Origin: Oidiodendron maius Zn
Taxonomy: Eukaryota; Ascomycota; Leotiomycetes; Myxotrichaceae
Direction: 5' to 3'
DNA: 64,000 nt
NCBI GenBank assembly: GCA_000827325.1
Contig: KN832875.1
Coordinates: forward strand, 682,001 to 746,000
A program made the position numbers and the translations under genes. This document shows positions 23,608-37,188 of this stretch, piece after piece (the stretch's first letter is position 1; the number at the start of each line of letters is the position of its first letter). The notes beneath the pieces are model-generated. The model ran no database searches, had not been told where the DNA came from, and saw only the letters and a program-made list of their open reading frames with translations.

Positions 23608-26253
23608 TTAGCTTGAAGCTGTAAACACCGTGGCTCTTGGCCATTTCGCCGCAGCTTGGGATCGAAACGAATCAGTAACGCTGCTATTCCACGAGCGTAG
23701 GAGTTCGAGTGTCTCCTTGGCCTCCTCCATAGTGATGGAGGGGAGATTAATCACCTTAGCTGTATCTTCTTGACAGCTCGTCGCCTTGTCCGGAGAGAGT
23801 AGTCTGCGGATCTTCAATGCAGACACCGTTCGGCGGGCGCAGTCCGCGTGTCTCGCCAAGTATTCGTCATTGTATAGTGTGAGGTTCGTTGATGCCGGAA
23901 GCAACGTAAATTCAGATTTAATAATTTCCGCAGTTTTAGGAGCTAACGCCTCGCGGTCTTGGTCAATTGCTAGCTTGAAGCGGATGACCTGTCCATGAAC
24001 CTGGGAATGCTCCTTATCGAGTGCCGACGCGGCTAGTAAGCACTTCAGAGCGAGGAGGTATTTTTCTATGCAGGATATTAGTACGGTTTAATAGCGGAAT
24101 TAAACACCTACTCCTTCGAATGTACACCTCAAACCCGGCAATTTGAGCTTCAATGCTTCGCGGGCTGAATTGAAGTAGAGGCGTCACAAACTTCATCGCA
24201 TCATTCATTGGTTCAGTTGTGGCAGCGAGCTTGGCCCCCTCTGGGTCATCATCTTGCTTCTTGGCTTCTCCATCTGCGTCCTTAAGCTTGTTGGGTTCAT
24301 TCTTCTTTGCGTGTGCCTCTCGCTCAGCTTTCTGGGCCTCTTTCCTTGCCTTCTTTGCTGCTTTCTTTCGCTCAGCGGCATCATCGCCACCAGCCTCGCC
24401 CACTCCATTCATTCCATTGACTAGAGGCTTATCATGAAGCTTGATATAAACATCAATAGCGCTTAGCGCTGCGCGGCTAAAGAAGGGATGTTCCCGTAGA
24501 TGGTCCTCCCATCTCATCATCTCGACATAAGCTCTAATCTGCCCTTTGCGTAACGAGAAACTATGAAAGTCAAATTGGTCTTCTTGCCAGACATCAAAAA
24601 TGTTATATATCGTTGTAAATCGCTTAAGTGCAAGACCATATTTGCCCTGGCGTGCGTATGACTGGCCATCTTCGGTCAAGAACCACATGCATTGCATGTC
24701 GTGTAAATCGGCTAATGGCCCACCTGCAGTCTCCGCACGTGTAAACATGCCAACTGTCTTGAGAGCAGCTTCACCTTGGTTGTTCCGAAGTTGGTATTTT
24801 GCAGACTTTGTGTTGATATGCCGATCTCTGGTATCAAGAGCCCGTGCTTGCTCCATAGTGTCGGATGCTTTCTGCAGATCACCATAATGTTTCCATATGC
24901 GAGCTCTTGTCATGTGGAAATCAACACTCTTAGGCTCAAGCTCAATGGCCCTGTCGATATACTCTAGAGCTTTGTCAAGATCTCGACTGAGGTAGTAATT
25001 GTAGTGCTGGGCTAGGAAGTAAAGTGCTGCCGGGATTCCTTTTGATGCATCACCATTGGTTTGGGTCTCTTCGCTAGAATCACTCTTTCTACGATCAATA
25101 TATTTCTGGACGATAGCTCGAAGAGTTTCCTTCTTCGAATCGTCGGCATAGAGATGTTTCAAATTAGCAAAGGTTGAAGGCACGCCCTTGTCCATCATGC
25201 GGCAAATATACTGAGCAGCAGCTTCTCTAAATTCATCTCCTGGTACTCATTAGCATATTCTATCCGCCACAAAGATAAAGCAAATATAGATCTACCTTCT
25301 AGGAAATCCAAGGGCAGTCTACGGGCCGCGTCGCATCGAGGGAATTTTTCTGCATATCCATCGTAGATGTCTTTCCGTTCCTTGTGATCCGTTAGTTTGA
25401 GGCCTAGGGCGGTTGTAAGACCATCGTAGTATAGCTTGTATTCCGAATTGCGGTCTATCAAGGCCCTATAAGCTTCCGCAGCTTCTTCTTTACGTTCCAG
25501 CTGCAGTAGATACTTTGCACGGAGTTCTAACAACGCAAGTCTATCAAGATTATGCTTTCCAGCCGATTCTAGATGGTCTAGAGCTTTCTGAATGTCACCC
25601 TGCTCCGCAATCACGGAGTTTTTGTACATAACCGCCTCGGAATTTTCGAGGTCTGTTTTGGCTGGAGGATTTTTCAATGTCTCTTCGTAAGTCGTCAGAA
25701 CACTTTCCGCTTCTGAGAGATCTCCCATCAAGTGATATGCGACGGCTAGTGCAGTCCAACTCTGCCGGATATGTGACCTTGAAGTCAACATCGCTTTCCG
25801 GCTTGTAAGATATCCCTGGTAGTCACGCATTTGTATTTGGAGCAGAGCCAAATCCCGTTGAATCTGTTGCGAGTCCGGTTCTAGCTTCAGCGCAAATTTG
25901 TACGCTTTAATAGCCTCTTCGAAGTTCTTTCCAGCCCGGTACAGCAGTCCATAAACGTGCCAGCACACGTGTGACTTCATGTCGCACTGGAGGGCAACTT
26001 TGGCAAGGGCAAACGCTTCATCGGTCTTCCCTTGCGAATTTATGATGAGCGCTTTCATCGCCAGGGTGTCGCCATGCTTTGGGTTCTTTTTTAAAATTTG
26101 TTCGGCTGCTTTGATGCCTGCGAAATGTCAATGCCAGTTCTAATTCTCCTAGTTAAGTTTATGCACTACACCTTTCTTGTACTGCTTGTCCTCATAGTTG
26201 CGTATTACTTGCCGAAAGAGTGAAGACTCTTTCGAAGTCAGTGGTTGTGGCAT
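23608..26253 (-). CDS. naa15: NatA auxiliary subunit NAA15
   Basis: Ribosome-anchoring, TPR-rich partner of the N-alpha-acetyltransferase NAA10. Exons 26253-26172, 26117-25296, 25239-24112 and 24065-23608; introns 54, 56 and 46 nt; 829 aa. Starts MPQPLTSKESSLFRQVIRNY, the family's usual opening. TPR-like helices run throughout (GKNFEEAIKAYKFALKLEPD, DKALEYIDRAIELEPKSVDF). A Lys/Ala-rich segment KKAAKKARKEAQKAEREAHA lies near residue 620, as in other NAA15 proteins. Junction EGDEFREAAAQYICRMMDKG supports the second intron, and YIRRKKYLLALKCLLAASAL the third. Complete by comparison with yeast Nat1. Confidence 0.95.
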
Positions 26254-26913
26254 ATCGTCGAGTTCCAGGCGGGGTGGTTCTCTGCGTAGTGGCCGGTGCT
26301 AGACTATTCTAGAGGTCTTGAAAATATATTGCCAAGTGACCTCTGATACTAACTCTAGACTGCTCAAGCGACGCGCCAAACAGGAGGCGACCTCGTTGTC
26401 GACGTTGGGAGAAGATTAAAGATCGAGTCGTGTGCAAAAAGTGATTTTGTCCATGCGCCGCCATTGCTCAAAGTAGATTGATTGGTGGTAACCGAAGGCC
26501 GTAGTGCAACCGATACTAACTTCAGCATTTGTGAGGTAACCTTTACCTCTTAAGCACCTTTAAGTAGCTTCTACCTCCTTTTAGCAGTTTTCAAACCCGG
26601 TGATTCTTCTTTGTCTATACCATCTACGCATGTGGATATGTCGATGGCAAGAACTTACTAAGATTTCCGAAACTAGAATAGTAGGTGTACCCGAATATTA
26701 GTGGCAGATATGCACCATCCTCAATATATCTACGTAAGTACTTATGGTATCAGAGATATAGAATCAGCGCCCGATACCATGGTCTATAACCTAACAACAT
26801 TTGGAAGATAGCGTTAGAGAACTGGTAGAGCGTACTTGATTCTAGCCGAAGCTCCCCGAAGCTTTCTTGGGATTTACGCGCTAGCGAAACCACGATTTCT
26901 ACATCTATTAAGC
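26254..26913. promoter_or_regulatory. divergent promoter region NAA15 / kynurenine formamidase
   Basis: 660 bp head-to-head spacer. Around 26534-26580 there is a run of near-repeats of ACCTYTWA (acctttacctcttaagcacctttaag), AT-rich and possibly leader sequence. No ORF of note. Confidence 0.45.
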
Positions 26914-27828
26914 ATGACCGGCATTGAATTAAAACGCACAAGAGAAAGCTATTTAACTGGGTCGGAGTCTTCAGAGCTTCACACAGTAGATATATGGAGG
27001 CCGGATTCAGTACCCTTTGGCCAAGAAGGCGAAGGGCTGTGGCTGATGTTAGTCTCTTTCTCACTTCGCCATAATACAAACTGAGTGACGACTAGTTATA
27101 TGCATGGCGGGGCATGGAGAGACCCAGAAGTTGATTCTTTGAGCTTTGAACCGGCCGTTACTTTACTTTGGGATTCTTCTGCGCGAGATTCTATAGCGGG
27201 CTTTGCGTCAATCAACTATAGACTGTCGCCCTACCCTTCTCATCCTAGGAGGCCGAGCTCGCCCGCCGACCCTGCCCGAAATGCCCACTATCCTGACCAT
27301 CTACAAGATGTAGAGAAGGCTCTTTTATTTCTGGAGGACCAGTACCAAATATCGGGTCGTTATCTCTTAGCGGGACACTCGGCTGGTGCTACATTAGCCT
27401 TCGAGTTACACAATAACTCCAGCTCAAGATTGCCAGTTCCTCTTGGCGTGCTCGGCATTGCTGGAATATACGATTTTGAATCCTTTCTCAAAGCTCATTC
27501 TGGGATTCCAGCTTATAAAGAATTCATGGAAAACGCCTTCCCTGATAGGTCGTTGTGGGAGAAGGCTGCGCCCTATACTAATAGGGAGTCTGATTTTGCC
27601 GTCTGGGAGCATTCGAAAGCAGTTATAATTGCACATTCAGAAGAAGATCAACTGGTGGAGAAAGAGCAAGCCTCCCTCATGCTGCAACGCGCACGTTTGA
27701 ACCCTCACTACAAGGAGAAGGTCCATTATCTTCAGGCCAGCGGGAACCATGATGAAATATGGGGGAGTGGTCATATCTTAGCTGGTCTGATCACTAAGTC
27801 GTTGCGAATATTGGGATCAGAGATTTAG
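26914..27828 (+). CDS. kynurenine formamidase (BNA7-type)
   Basis: Alpha/beta hydrolase that converts N-formyl-kynurenine to kynurenine in tryptophan degradation and de novo NAD synthesis. Exons 26914-27047 and 27096-27828; intron 48 nt with donor GTTAGT; 288 aa. Splicing creates GLWLIYMHGGAWRDPEVDS with the oxyanion HGGAW motif. The nucleophile elbow is GHSAGA (Ser about 140). The acid probably lies in HSEEDQLVE and the His in SGNHDEIW. The length fits the fungal family. The short first exon MTGIELKRTRESYLTGSE is plausible, but its start is supported only by the absence of an upstream in-frame ATG near the promoter. Confidence 0.88.
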
Positions 27829-28077
27829 TAACGCACACTGATGGTTTAGTACAGATATTCAGGACATGCTTTCCCAGTTCCTATATTTGAGTGAGCTCAA
27901 TTCCGCACTAGAGTGGATATTGTACAAACATGCTATCCTACAGGACATTTATTTACACCTTACCATTATATTTATGCCCAAACTTCCATTAGTCTTTTAG
28001 CGCTGCAGCCGTAACTCCCACTTGCGCTCGGATTTATATGATTTGCATGCCGTCTCGTAACCTCTTGGACGATAATC

Positions 28078-28717
28078 TCACTGTCCCTTTTCCCTGCTCC
28101 CCCTCCAGTTATTCAGGGCCTCCTCCCACTCGTTGAAATCATCTCCACACCTCTCCACCACCAGACCCCAAGTCCTTGCCCGTATTATATTCTCCACCGC
28201 TCTCTCCTGCCTAATCAGAGCGGCTAACTTCTCTGTCCTCGCCTCTCGTGGGAAGTACCTCGCAGAATATGGATCCAATCTCTCGTCCACAATTCTCTCC
28301 CTCACCCGCGCATCTTCTACCTGTCTCAGCACCGATTCCGGATCATCGGGATCCGGGCTCGTTGCTACCGAGGCACAGTAGTTCAAGACATCGGAACGGG
28401 CCTGCCACGAGGGGAACAGAACCTGGTTCTTGAAACTGCGGCATGAAGAAGAAGGTATGCGCTTTGAGTCTGAGGTCCGTGGAGAACGTGTGGAGGTAGA
28501 AGATGGGTCAAAACCTGTATCTGCTGGTGTGAGTAGAGCGTTAAGGTTTGGAGTGATGCTGTCGTCTATGGAAGCACGGGATATGCGGAGGAAGTCTGAG
28601 GCGCGGGTATTAGCATATTTGAAACTATATGGGAGGTATAGGCCATTAACCTCTTAATGCAATGGTGGAAAAGCAGAACTGAGGTGTGAGTTTGGGAGGG
28701 GGAGCTGGCTGGGCCAT
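28078..28717 (-). CDS. caffeine-induced death protein 2 (Cid2) homologue
   Basis: Exons 28717-28651 and 28595-28078, intron 55 nt (donor GTTAAT, branch GCTAAT, acceptor CTCAG); 194 aa. N terminus MAQPAPPPKLTPQFCFSTIA then LRDFLRISRASIDDSIT across the junction. Further matches are RSFKNQVLFPSWQARSDVLN, YCASVATSPDPDDPE and ERIVDERLDPYSARYFPREA, which I recognise as the Cid2 family first linked to caffeine sensitivity in fission yeast. Biochemical role unknown. The gene is divergent from the carrier gene, with 306 bp between starts. Confidence 0.88.
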
Positions 28718-29023
28718 TATTTCCTGAGGCACAGAACTTGGTGCCTCTGCACCGGAGGACTTTGACCAGAGGAAACTCGCCAGGATGGAATATATTAGAT
28801 AAATGAGTGTCTTGTTCTTTTCAGCGTTAAGACGTTTAGAGGCAAATATTTGAGGCGAAATAACCTCGAGGTTTGAAGGCTCATGTCGAGTTAAGTATTA
28901 TTGTGCCTCAGGAAGCTACCATAAACGATGACGAAACTCGGGCTCTTAAGAACTGTCCTTCGTTGCTTTTACTTGACAAGAATTTTGCTTAGTGTTTTAC
29001 GTGTATAGAGGTCTAATGCTAAT
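28718..29023. promoter_or_regulatory. divergent promoter Cid2 / mitochondrial carrier
   Basis: 306-bp head-to-head spacer, AT-rich toward the carrier. It contains twin GAGGC-type motifs at 28716-28760 and 28841-28915 (ttcctgaggcacag, gcctcaggaagc); the pair tcctgaggcac / gtgcctcaggaa is an inverted match. Possible operator, not proven. Confidence 0.4.
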
Positions 29024-30285
29024 ATGAACACTAACATTCTACTGGTAGGCAAGATTTTTCCTTATCGCGGTTTTGCGCTCGGTATGACATGACCGAGTCT
29101 TTGAAAGTTAAACTTTTGTGAACCCATTGTAATGTTTCAGCAGTCAGTGAATAGGAGCGTGCAAGGGTATTTGAAAGTCAACATATCACTTCTGACCTCT
29201 TTATTCTTATACAACCATCAAAGCATCTTTTAATCTTCATATATCTGACTTTAACAGGCTGGGGCAATCGCTGCCGTTAGTGTTGATCTACTGGTGTACC
29301 CATTGGATACGCTGAAAACTCGACTCCAATCCCCGGACTATCAGAAGATATATTACGATGCCTCCAGGAATTCAATCAACAGAAAACTACTCTTCAGAGG
29401 ATTATATCAAGGAGCCGGAAGCATAATTCTGATCACAATCCCCTCATGTAAGAGCCCATGTCCATCGATCTTACTCTCTGTATTCTGACATGGGCAGCTG
29501 GTGCTTTCTTCACCACATATGAGGGCACAAAGCTTCTCTTGGCGCAAGCCAATCCTATCTTAAACGGATATTCATCGCCTCTTATCCCGCAGCCAATCAT
29601 TCATAGTGCGGCATCGGCACTGGCTGAGCTTGTATCCTGCTTTATTCTCACGCCGGCTGAGGTTCTCAAACAGAATGCGCAGATGATCCGTTGGCGGGCT
29701 GGATCCTCATATTCGAAGTTGCCGACCACGTTTCGTCAGCCAGCTACTCTACAAGCCCTTCAACAGTTCAGGAGACCAACCCAGTTGTGGCGGGGATATT
29801 CCGCCTTAGTGGCTCGCAACCTTCCTTTCACGGCTCTGCAATTCCCCATGTTTGAGCATCTCAAAGAAAGTATCAGGAGTTATAAGAAGAGTCATGGTAC
29901 ACTCACTATGGCGACTTCAGAAACTTATGTGATAACAGCAATCAGTGCCGGAAGCGCTGGCTCGGTTGCTGCTGTTCTTACCACGCCAGTCGATGTTGTG
30001 AAGACACGCATCATGCTTGCTGCTTCTGTAGAAATTTCCCGCGAGCAGACTAAGAAAGAAACTGACAAGGAGAGGAGTGGATGCCAATCAGCCAAGGTAA
30101 TGGCGAGTGAGAAGGGTGTGAAAAAAGGCGGCCTTGCCGTTGCCCGAGATATCTTTCAAGAAAATGGATTAAAGGGTCTCTTCAGGGGGGGCCTTCTGAG
30201 AGCAGTTTGGACAGCACTCGGCAGCGGCCTGTATCTAGCCGCGTACGACAGTGCGAGGGTCTGGTTGGGAGATCGACCCGAATAG
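29024..30285 (+). CDS. mitochondrial carrier, SAM-transporter (PET8) like
   Basis: Mitochondrial carrier family protein. Exons 29024-29044, 29258-29447 and 29498-30285; 332 aa. Exon 1 is only seven codons (MNTNILL) joined over a 213-nt intron to AGAIAAVSVDLLVYPLDTLK; phase 0 fits, but this exon is the weakest part. Three repeats each carry a PX[DE]XXK signature: YPLDTLKTRLQSP, TPAEVLKQNAQM and TPVDVVKTRI. PLDTLKTRLQSP in repeat 1 and AEVLKQ in repeat 2 are the features that point to the S-adenosylmethionine carrier branch. A charged insert (REQTKKETDKERSG) sits in repeat 3. Substrate is inferred only. Confidence 0.8.
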
Positions 30286-31532
30286 AATTACCGATCTCGT
30301 TAATATGGAGTGCACTTTCGACTAAGGCCAGTCGGGTTCTATTCCAACTTTGGCCCTTGAAGATGCGCTGTCTTTATCTCTTAAAGGCCATTATGCATTG
30401 TCAACTCGACTTCACTAGCGGTCTGTCACAAAGATGTGGCTTTGGCACATCGCTTTTGAGGAGTCTTGTTGTCTTCATACGAAGTTGCCTTCTTTGATCT
30501 TCTTGCAGGCTATTCTTGCCCCAAGGCACCAACCATATCAGCCGATTGCGGAGCCTGGTCTTATTTGGTGGATTGCTAGGTATCTTGTACCCTTAAGGTT
30601 AAGGAAAGGCTCTGAAGAGATAGCGAAGTGATTCGCTGGCCAGGCCGAAGAGTAACCCCCCATAGACGTGTCGCTTCCATCCACATACCTGCAGCGGTGA
30701 AATTTGAGCCCAGTTATCTCGACGACCACTTAAAGCCTCGTGTGGAGATCCACGTATGCTCCCAACTGTTCCCGCTGGCGAGGTGATTTCTGCGATCCCA
30801 TCTGCGGTAGCTCCAAAACTCACGATATCAGAGATAAGGACTGCAAGGCAAACCGCTGGACACAGTATGCAGACATATATATTCGCAGCAAATGGATAAC
30901 GTCGGATGTGTCCGGATCAGGGCGTGTGCGTCCAACAACAGTAATGTGCAGGCCAGTTCGGTTCGGCCCTCGGAACTGCGCTAACCCTGCTCCACCAACG
31001 AGCTGAAGCGGCGAACCCCCCAGGCAGTCGCTGGCACACATCACCCACACCAAATTCCTTCATGGCCAGGCTGATGTCGAATGCATATGCGGTGAGGGCC
31101 GGCGATGCAGCGTAAAACATTATCGCTGTGCGCGCTCGGTCCCGGTGCGCAACTGGCGATGGTTTGTGGGACTCTCAGGCCAGAATCGGAGGCGAGCGGT
31201 TTCGCAGACGGAATTCTTTACCCGATTTCGCCAAAGCCAATTGCCATTGCGCCATATCGCCCATGAAGAGAAGATTAGCTAGGAAGGATGGAAATGGCAC
31301 AACCACCTGCTGCCGTGGCCTCAAGGGGCCGGTGTTCAATTTTAAACATCGTTTCGTCCAGCTCACAAACTTTCTCAATTGCGATTCCCATTCCTGATCT
31401 CGCTCTCACCCATCATTCAAGTTTCGCATCCCTTTAGACGGACGAGAAAGTCTCCCTGCTTCACACGTTGCCCGCCGTCTGCTCCATCCTGTCGTGCTCG
31501 ATCGTCGCGTGATCGGCCAAGTTCCAAGAGTC
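30286..31532. other. 1.25-kb region without a supported gene
   Basis: Between the carrier and the UPF0643 gene. The minus strand has overlapping open stretches in different frames (31378-31175, 31120-30917, 31053-30820, 30823-30599) with protein-like composition such as GLHITVVGRTRPDPDTS, but no single frame holds. It may be an eroded gene. The last 150 bp are C/T-rich and act as leader of the downstream gene. Confidence 0.4.
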
Positions 31533-32344
31533 ATGGCCGTCATTCCACCCACTCCCTTCTCGACCGATTTTGCTCAGAATGTCGACCGTCTTCAGCGCAC
31601 CGAGATTGTAATCACGAGCCCTGTTGCCCTTCCAGGTCTTGGTACCAAGGAACACCTTCTTGTCGTTTCCCCGTACGAGGAGGAGTCACATCTACTTGAT
31701 CTCCGCACTGTAGACACCGCAAACCAGCTGCTTGCCAAGGCTCTGGTAGGACTGAAGTGCTTGCGAGACGACTACGCCACCGCTCCCTATATCGAGATAT
31801 TCAATGTAAGTATACTCAGATACCCTCCATAAGGGGAAAGGAAACAGCATGTACTTCCTGTCAAATAAATAAACCATTATGACTAACAATAAGACAGTGG
31901 ACTGAAGTCATCCAGTCCCTGAAAGAGTCCATTGCAGCCTCCAATTTTACTTGGAAAGAGAACTCTTTCTACATTGTGGTCTTCCGATCTCAGATTCCAC
32001 CCTCCACAGTCTATGCAGACTTGGGTGCCCTTGATAAAGCTGCTCATGAAGAGGCAACAAAGAGTGGAGGATTTCTCAAGTAAGATATAGATAGAACTTC
32101 TACCATTGCCAGCACTAACTAGCCTTGTAGATATTGGTTTGGGTCTCCCGATCAGAACGGCAGAAACCTTGCAACTTGCGTCTGGCGCAGCCAGTACGAT
32201 GCCAAAGTAGGGAGTATCGGAGAGGCTCACCGTCGCGCCGGAGCTGCCGCTCGAGTTCTGTACACCGAGTGGAAGATTGAGCGTCTGGAGCTCCTCCTCA
32301 CGGATGATCTTGATGGCTGGGAGATTAGGCCATGGACAAAGTGA
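31533..32344 (+). CDS. UPF0643 family protein
   Basis: Uncharacterised fungal family (UPF0643; fission yeast has a member). Exons 31533-31805, 31898-32079 and 32131-32344; introns 92 and 51 nt; 222 aa. Seen: MAVIPPTPFSTDFAQNVDRL, ALVGLKCLRDDYATAPYIEI then FNWTEVIQSLKESI across junction 1, and GGFLKYWFGSPDQNGRNLAT across junction 2, then WRQYDAKVGSIGEAHRRAGA and TEWKIERLELLLTDDLDGWE. The Tyr/Trp-rich middle and the RRAGAAR segment are the most conserved parts as I recall. No catalytic motif that I can name. Confidence 0.85.
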
Positions 32345-33301
32345 GGGGGGTTTTCGGACCGGGCAGCGACGAATACGTAGGAGAAGTCGATTTATTGATA
32401 TTGAGGTCTGCCTGCACTTCAGCGCCATGGCGTTTTTGGAGTTAGATAATAGAACACTTTCGTGCGATGGCCAGAGACGTAGATGAATTGAAACAGCCTC
32501 GTCCACACATAGTTTAGTGATCTCCATTCGGTCCAGGGTCTTTCGGTGCATGTAATGACGGTCAGTCATCATTCCCATCGCTGTTATAGATGAATGAAAG
32601 AACAGAATGCTCCAGAGGGTTTATGAGGTGACGTTGAGTTATGTCGTGGGGGACACTCGATGGCGTGGGGGGCATTTGCTTCATGATGCGAATTTTAGCG
32701 ACCATGAGGCCAGGCAAGCCCAGGATCTGGACCGGAATACCAAGGATAGGAGAGCGAGGAGATCTCGGGATGGAAGGGAAAGGGATGAAAGAGATATATA
32801 AATATTTGATGCCCTCCATGCCATGGCCCACTGTAGCACTCCCGTACGATCTTGATAGCTCGTTGATTTCTAACAAGATATCAGAGTAAGCCCTGCTAGG
32901 TAATATCAGACAGGGGATTACGTATTTGGTCGTTTCCCAGATACCGGGACCCCTATAATTGGAGCCCTCTACATTTGCAGTCATGCAGAATGAGGAATCA
33001 TATGGCTGAGTGCTGCACCCCATCAGGATTAACCCAATGGAGTCCTGAAGTATTTCCGGAACCGGCTACTGCTGGCTGGCTGGAGGGAAATGGGTGGGAG
33101 CGTCGCTAAATGCCCCTGTCGCCTGTCTGTCGCACTAGCGGGGTTGCGCACAAACGAGACTCGCGGGCGAAAAAGTTCAATCCATATCCCATCGCGATCA
33201 GAAGCCGGCCCCTCGTCGTTCCTCCCTCTGCCACTACATCCCCTTTGGACGCTTCCACCTCTTCTGCACAGAGCTGCGAGATCCAGCAGCACACTTCCAT
33301 C
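32345..33301. other. intergenic region UPF0643 / eIF3h
   Basis: About 950 bp. A minus-strand open stretch at 33023-32562 shows no family signal and lacks splice support. 33060-33300 is C/T-rich leader sequence of eIF3h. Confidence 0.45.
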
Positions 33302-34503
33302 ATGGCAGAGCTGAAAGATGTCCCTCTTAACTCGGTGCAAGTTGAGGCCCTAGTATGACGACGACCCTCGCCCATCTGAAAGCGTTCACACGACTAATGA
33401 TATATAGGTGGTCATGAAGATTGTCAAGGCGTGCGCTGCAACATTCCCCACGACAGCCACAGGATCGCTTGTCGGCATGGACGTGAACGGCACGCTACAG
33501 ATCACCAACTCTTTCCCCTTTCCGACTGCAGATGTTGCCGCCTCCGACGCGCACCCAAATGACCACATGGCGGCCTCGAACATCGCAGCTGCGGCCCCAA
33601 GATCCAAGGCAAATGTTTCATACCAGAATGAGATGATCAAGTATCTTCGGGAAGTAAATGTGGATGCGAACAACGTGGGTTGGTATACGAGTGCAAACAT
33701 GGGCAATTTCATCAATACCAGCCTAGTCGAGAACCAGTACCACTATCAGAAGGAGGTCAATGAGAAGACTGTGGCTCTGGTCCATGATGTCAGCAGAAGC
33801 TCTCAAGGTGCCCTGAGTCTGCGAGCCTTCAGGCTGTCTCCAAACTTTATGGTTGCGTATAAGGAGGGCAAGTTCACGACTGAGAAGTAAACCACACACA
33901 AACTTGGCGCCAGAATCTAGCTAACCCACTCTCAGCATGCAAAAGACGAAGCTCACATACAAAGACATCTTTGTTGAGTTACCCATAATTGTCCACAACT
34001 CCCACCTCCTCACGTCCTTCCTGCACCAACTACCTGGGCCACTCCCCAAAACGGAACTCGAATTCCCCGCCAGCCTTGCAGAGCTCAACAAGGTGGCCCC
34101 TCGGATTCCCCTATACCCGAATCTGGAATCTTTGGATCTTTCCATTGATCCCTATCTAGAGAAGACTTGTGATTCGCTGCTGGACACCATCGAGACGCAC
34201 TATACCGAGCTCAATAACTTCCAATACTACCAGCGGCAATTAGCTCGTGAGCAGGCCAAGATCACAGCCTGGAAGGCCAAGCGGGCGGGAGAGAATGCCA
34301 CTCGGGCTACTCAAAAATTGGCACCACTGCCGGAGGACGAATGGGAGAGACTCTTCAAGCTTCCTACGGAGCCAAGCAGATTGGAAGGCATGCTGAACGC
34401 TCGGCAGGTGGACCAGTACGCGAGACAGGTGGACGGGTTTACGGCCAGCATTACTGGCAAGATGTTTGCGGTGAAGAGCAACTTGTTACCAGATTCACAG
34501 TGA
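33302..34503 (+). CDS. translation initiation factor eIF3 subunit h
   Basis: MPN-domain subunit of eIF3. Exons 33302-33352, 33408-33886 and 33936-34503; introns 55 and 49 nt; 365 aa. Starts [20 protein letters not shown], then the MPN fold: [20 protein letters not shown] and [16 protein letters not shown]. The JAMM metal site (HSHP in active enzymes) is replaced by TSAN after VGWY, as expected for the non-catalytic eIF3h. Junction 2 gives [21 protein letters not shown]-terminal helical part [20 protein letters not shown] and [17 protein letters not shown]. Complete. Confidence 0.95.
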
Positions 34504-36660
<2,157 letters not shown>

Positions 36661-37188
36661 GTTCCACACTGCCTTTTGTAGACGTTGCTAATATACCCTA
36701 GGTACCGTTACTAGATTTTCTAATGCGCATTTTCTTTTGGCGGGGTCGGAGGCGGCGAGCCTTTCAACAATCTTAATGATGGCATGATCTGGGAAAAGCA
36801 TTTGTCTTCAACGGCATACACATGAGTTACGGGGAAAAGTTTCAACAATGGGGTATCATTTTCACAGCGAACGGCGTTACTTGGCTCTTCAACCACGGTC
36901 AAGTAGAAGTTGGTCTTTTGCTTAGACACGAGAAACCACTTGGTTTTGTAGAAATGCATGCATATTCGAATCGAGATATTGTGACTAAACTTGCATGAGT
37001 GTAATATTTCTTCACGTAATGGCTCACCCGGGCCGAGCCTTTCAGGAACGATAGTTCTGGTATATCCATTCACAACCATAAAACCCCCAATACACACCAT
37101 AACGCCCTTTGATGCAAGATTTCTAGCCCTTTCTAGATCTGACAGCTCAGGTTTTATGTACCATGCACGCCAAAACAATCTCAACTCC
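36661..37188 (-). other. minus-strand open stretch of unknown status
   Basis: An open frame of 154 codons (37184-36720) lies directly downstream of the HIT gene on the same strand. It opens at a TTG, with the first ATG 28 codons in (MVCIGGFMVVNGY), and ends SPPPTPPKENAH. Composition is protein-like but I recognise nothing. It may be a short gene, a relic, or 3' UTR. Confidence 0.25.

Noticed and set aside
31883-32578. 231-codon minus-strand ORF
   Set aside because: Antisense to exons 2 and 3 of the UPF0643 gene, including their introns.
32562-33023. 153-codon minus-strand ORF between UPF0643 and eIF3h
   Set aside because: No recognisable motif, opposite strand to both neighbours, and overlaps their UTR space.
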